Assembly (NCBI RefSeq): GCF_900606115.1
Contig: NZ_UWPJ01000040.1
Span: 1-58,295 of the forward strand
Length of the DNA: 58,295 bases
Direction of reading: 5' to 3'
Source: Pigmentiphaga humi
Lineage (GTDB): Bacteria; Pseudomonadota; Gammaproteobacteria; Burkholderiales; Burkholderiaceae_B
This document shows positions 55,311 through 58,295 of the stretch, piece after piece. The number at the start of each line of letters is the position of its first letter. Within the stretch, counting starts at the first letter, position 1. The position numbers and the translations under genes are program-made. The notes below the pieces were generated by a model. The model did no database searches and was not told where the DNA came from. It was given only the letters and a program-made list of their open reading frames with translations.

Positions 55311-56522
55311 TCAACGAGCCGGGCGCAGCTTGACCACCTCGGCATCGGAGGGCTGGTACTTGGCGCCATCGGCATAGTGGAAATCCACCATCACCCCGGT
55401 GCGCTGCGCGCCGCTGCCTTGCAGCGCGGTGCGGCCCACATAGGCGCCCAGCGTCGATTGGTTATCCTGCGCGCGGAACACGATCGGGCCCCAGGGCGAC
55501 GACAGCGGCATGTTATGGAACGCCTCGACGATCTTCTCGGGGTCGGTGCTGCGCGCCCGCTTCAGTGCCTCGGCGGCCGCATGGATGGTCACATAGCCGA
55601 CCACCGACCCCTGGCGCGGCGGCTCGCCGTATTTCTTCCGATAGGCGTCCAGGAAGCGCTGATGCTCCGGCGTCTTGATCGCATACCAGGGATAGCCGGT
55701 CACGACCCACCCCACGGGAGCCTCGTCCTTCAAGGGCTCGAGATACTCCGGCTCGCCCGACAACAGGCTCACCACCTCCCTGCCCTTGAACAGGCCGCGT
55801 GTGCTTCCTTCGCGCACGAACTTGGTCAGGTCGGTGGCGAACAGCACGTTGAAAATCGCGTCGGGCTTGCTGGCCTCCAGCGCCTGGACCACCGGACCCG
55901 CGTCCAGCTTGCCCAGCGGCGTGGCCTGCTCGCTCACGAACTCCACGTCGGGCTGCGCCGCCTTGAGCAGGGACTTGAAAGTCTGCACCGCCGACTGGCC
56001 GTACTCATAGTTGGGATAGACGATGGCCCAGCGCTTCTTGCCCAGCTTGGCCGCCTCCGGCACCAGCATGGACACCTGCATCCAGGTCGAAGGGCGCAGG
56101 CGGAAGGTATAGCGGTTGCCGTTGGCCCAGGTGATCTTGTCCGTGAGCGGCTCGCTGGCCAGGAAGGGCATCTTGCGCTGGCGGGCATAGTCGCCCAGCG
56201 CCAGCCCCACATTCGACAGGAAGCCCCCCGCCAGCATCGCCACCCGCTCGCGCGACACCAGTTCTTCGGCGGCGCGCACCGCATCCCCCGGCGTGCCGTT
56301 GTCGTCGCGGATGACCAGTTCCAGGGGGCGTCCGTGCACTCCGCCCGCGGCGTTGACCTCCTCGAGCGCGAGCATCATGGCCTTGCGGTAGGGTTCCAGG
56401 AAAGCCGGCTGGGCCTTGTAGCTATTGATCTCGCCGATACGCAGCGGGTCGGCGGCATGCGCGGACCCGGCAAGCAATATCGACAGGCCCAGAGCGGCGG
56501 AAACAAACGATGTGCGCAGCAT
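55311..56522 (-). CDS. ABC transporter substrate-binding protein, LivK-like
   Basis: 403 residues with a signal peptide (SAALGLSILLAGSAHA, cleaved after AHA) and a Leu/Ile/Val-binding (peripla_BP_6) fold: INSYKAQPAFLEPYRKAMMLALEEVNAAGGVHGRPLELVIRDD. It delivers a carboxylate or amino acid to the fused permease. Because a CoA ligase operon follows, the ligand may be that operon's organic acid; this is inference. ATG 56522 places the signal peptide correctly; a GTG at 56546 is possible. Confidence 0.9.
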   Translation of the reverse strand: MLRTSFVSAALGLSILLAGSAHAADPLRIGEINSYKAQPAFLEPYRKAMMLALEEVNAAGGVHGRPLELVIRDDNGTPGDAVRAAEELVSRERVAMLAGGFLSNVGLALGDYARQRKMPFLASEPLTDKITWANGNRYTFRLRPSTWMQVSMLVPEAAKLGKKRWAIVYPNYEYGQSAVQTFKSLLKAAQPDVEFVSEQATPLGKLDAGPVVQALEASKPDAIFNVLFATDLTKFVREGSTRGLFKGREVVSLLSGEPEYLEPLKDEAPVGWVVTGYPWYAIKTPEHQRFLDAYRKKYGEPPRQGSVVGYVTIHAAAEALKRARSTDPEKIVEAFHNMPLSSPWGPIVFRAQDNQSTLGAYVGRTALQGSGAQRTGVMVDFHYADGAKYQPSDAEVVKLRPAR

Positions 56523-56627
56523 GGAAAGACTCGAATGACGCCCCACGACGAAGGTGCCTACCGGCCGGGGCGAGCGAACGCCAGCACCGCCTCTGTGCAG
56601 AGGCCGGGCTATTGTAAGGGCTTACGT

Positions 56628-57593
56628 TCAGTTTCCGGAGAGCACGCCCAGCTCGCGCGCATAGCTGCGCAGCGCCTGCCAGGACGGCGCATCGAACAGC
56701 ACCGCCCTGCCGGCGGCGTCCGGCCCCGCGGCAGGCGCCTCGCCGTGCGCCAGCAACTCCAGCGCGGCCATCTGCCAACGGTTCACTTCATCCAGCGGCA
56801 GCAATCCCGGATAGATTTTGTCCAGCTGCACCAAGTCCAGCAGGCCTTCGAGCGCGCCGGCGTTGAATGCGGGCGGCGCATCCTGCCCCCCCTCGAAGCA
56901 ACGCGACTTGAGCATATTGCGCAACACCGACACGCCTATGCGACGCCATCCGTCGGCTTCGCTCCCTTCGAAGAAAGCCCCGGCGAACAGCAGCGCCATC
57001 CCCGCGCGCCCCGCGTACAGGCCCGTAACCGAGCTTCCCATCCGCTTGCGCAGGAAACGCGCCTGTACCACCAGACTGCTGCGCGCCACGTCGTTCAGGC
57101 CTTGCGTGGCCAAGCCCCATTTGATCCAGTTCGAAATACGTCTGGACAGGCTCGTCGGCTGCCATCCCACGCCCTTGCCCGGAGGGTTGGCCATGATCCA
57201 GTTGGAGATCAGTTTCTCATGCCACTCGAAGCGGGCCTGCCTGTCGTCTGCGAGCAGATCATCGAAAGCATGGAGATTGAGAAGCCAGTCCTCTCCCCAA
57301 GGCTTCCACCGCCAGCCGCGGTTGTCCGCCAGCGTGTGCTCCACTCCGAAAAAACGGAACGCCTGCGGCCCATGCATGCTCGCGTCGCGTTGGCAGAAAC
57401 GCCAACCCGACGCGGGCTGGCGCACGGCGGGAACATCCACCGCATCGAACCAGCCGAGAGCGCCCTCCCCCCAGCCCAGGCTCGGAGCCAAGGATGCCGG
57501 ATGGGCGTAGCGCAACCGCAGGAAAAGGAGATTGAGGCCATGCGACGACGCTGACCAAAAACCAGATGACTTGAGCGAACCCGACGTGACCAT
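56628..57593 (-). CDS. Heparinase II/III-like protein, short and diverged
   Basis: 321 residues. The first 200 match the alpha-helical N-terminal domain of heparinase II/III family proteins: WGEDWLLNLHAFDDLL, WIMANPPGKGVGWQPTSLSRRISNWIKW, SLVVQARFLRKRM. The family normally exceeds 500 residues with a beta-sandwich part, absent here, and the usual NHLFANGKAL and ERSPMYH-type active-site segments are replaced by GLYAGRAGMAL and DAPPAFN. It is therefore probably a degenerate or repurposed copy. A GTG at 57608 is an alternative start. Confidence 0.65.
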   Translation of the reverse strand: MVTSGSLKSSGFWSASSHGLNLLFLRLRYAHPASLAPSLGWGEGALGWFDAVDVPAVRQPASGWRFCQRDASMHGPQAFRFFGVEHTLADNRGWRWKPWGEDWLLNLHAFDDLLADDRQARFEWHEKLISNWIMANPPGKGVGWQPTSLSRRISNWIKWGLATQGLNDVARSSLVVQARFLRKRMGSSVTGLYAGRAGMALLFAGAFFEGSEADGWRRIGVSVLRNMLKSRCFEGGQDAPPAFNAGALEGLLDLVQLDKIYPGLLPLDEVNRWQMAALELLAHGEAPAAGPDAAGRAVLFDAPSWQALRSYARELGVLSGN

Positions 57594-58216
57594 AACAGCA
57601 CAGCTCACGGGAAATGGTTGACCTCACGCGCCGACAGGCACGTCCATACTTGCTCACTGCACACCCGTATCCACCGGCAACTTAGCCAGGCGGCACAGGG
57701 CGAATCCTCTGGCCTGAGCCATACCTTCAACACTATCTCATAACTGTATCGACAGCTCTAGTTGTAAATAAATAAAACATTATTGCCATCTTAGTGCGAA
57801 TGAGTTTCATCTACCAGTAAGAATCCATGTTTCATCGAGTAATTCACGAGAGTACCTACTCACATGAATCGATAAAAACTTGAAACAAAATATTTTTTCC
57901 TGTGATGGACGAGGTGTCGTTACAACTGGCGGCAGTGCTCCAGGCGGAAAACAGCGTGTGGCCATCTCATGGACGTTGGTACCCGTAACCAAGTCATATG
58001 ACGCCAAAGCAGAACCGGCGGACCGAACCACGTGCAGATGCAGGTTGACGGGCGGCGCATGCCAAATGGAATGAGAGGCGAAGAGATCGCGGGGCAGCGC
58101 CCTCGAGCGCGGGAGGCGCGTGAACTGGGGACAGCTTCGACGGCGCGCAGGCCTGTATCGAGCCCGATCCGTTCATCGAGGATCGACTCCCCGATATCAA
58201 TAGTCGCGTATAAAGC
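57594..58216. other. Gene-free region before the rRNA operon end
   Basis: About 620 bases without a convincing gene. Positions 57720-57900 are AT-rich, which may mark an old insertion or a promoter zone. The short open frames on both strands have no recognisable product and no good ribosome site. Confidence 0.6.
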
Positions 58217-58251
58217 AAAACCCCCGGCCGGGATTACCGGTCGGGGGTTTT
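58217..58251 (-). terminator. Intrinsic terminator of rRNA operon
   Basis: Stem AAAACCCCCGGCCGG / CCGGTCGGGGGTTTT around a 5-base loop, 11 bases beyond the 5S rRNA 3' end on the minus strand, with a T-run in that direction. Confidence 0.85.
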
Positions 58252-58262
58252 AGGAGAGGGTA

Positions 58263-58295
58263 GCTTGACGATGACCTACTTTCACAGACGTCCGT
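58263..58295 (-). rRNA. rrf: 5S ribosomal RNA, 3' end (partial)
   Basis: On the minus strand the last bases read GTGAAAGTAGGTCATCGTCA followed by AGC, the conserved 3' end of betaproteobacterial 5S rRNA. The rest of the gene, and presumably the 23S and 16S genes, lies beyond the window edge. Confidence 0.8.

Overview
This is a GC-rich chromosomal segment from a betaproteobacterium, most likely a Bordetella or close Alcaligenaceae relative. The signs are a Bug-type tricarboxylate-binding protein, many CoA-thioester catabolic genes, the oxyR/dps/recG/ubiA/proC neighbourhood, and a 5S rRNA 3' end of betaproteobacterial type at the right edge. The genus is inferred from memory of these families; no search was run.

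Left flank (1-15380): core genes, mostly on the minus strand: edd (cut by the window edge), an MFS exporter, proC, a YggS-type PLP protein, ubiA, a benzoate/2-aminobenzoate-type CoA ligase, dps, oxyR, recG and a RidA protein. On the plus strand follow a KimA-like permease and a DUF1857 protein, then fpr on the minus strand.

Island (15457-30118): an integrative element inserted at a tRNA-Ala(CGC) gene. A 90-bp perfect direct repeat holding the whole tRNA (15367-15456 and 30029-30118) brackets 14.66 kb. Reading inward from the left: tyrosine recombinase, a low-GC unknown gene, an AlpA-like HTH protein, a DUF927 primase/helicase-like protein, a decayed IS256-family remnant, a dense GTTAC/GTAAC array that looks like iterons, and a DUF445 fragment. 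A low-GC two-gene cassette (DUF3800 protein plus RelA/SpoT-domain protein) comes next. The right end is a phage-like recombination module: DUF932, an 84-aa protein, a YqaJ nuclease, a Cys-rich Gp3-like protein and a small membrane protein. No conjugation genes are visible, so the element is probably mobilisable or satellite-like. The RelA/SpoT-DUF3800 pair is the best candidate for an undescribed defence or toxin system.

Right flank (30119-58295): a glycosyltransferase, a second Dps, an MFS exporter, a YccS-like FUSC protein, a divergent cadR/cadA metal module with a clear MerR-type operator, yaaA, ychJ and an alpha/beta hydrolase. Next come three CoA-catabolism operons that share one promoter architecture (ATAGT-N11-ACTAT over the -10 box) at 41046, 47315 and 51903. 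A MarR-family gene is the last gene of one of them, which suggests a single autoregulated regulon covering three enoyl-CoA hydratases, a CoA ligase, an HMG-CoA-lyase-like protein, a thioesterase, a CaiB CoA-transferase, a Bug protein and a nitronate monooxygenase. A branched-chain-amino-acid-type ABC transporter with fused permeases lies just upstream of this regulon. The window ends with a diverged heparinase-like gene, about 0.6 kb without a gene, and the terminator and 3' end of a minus-strand rRNA operon.

A dispersed GC-rich repeat family occurs at the 3' ends of three genes (about 9041, 41794 and 44216).
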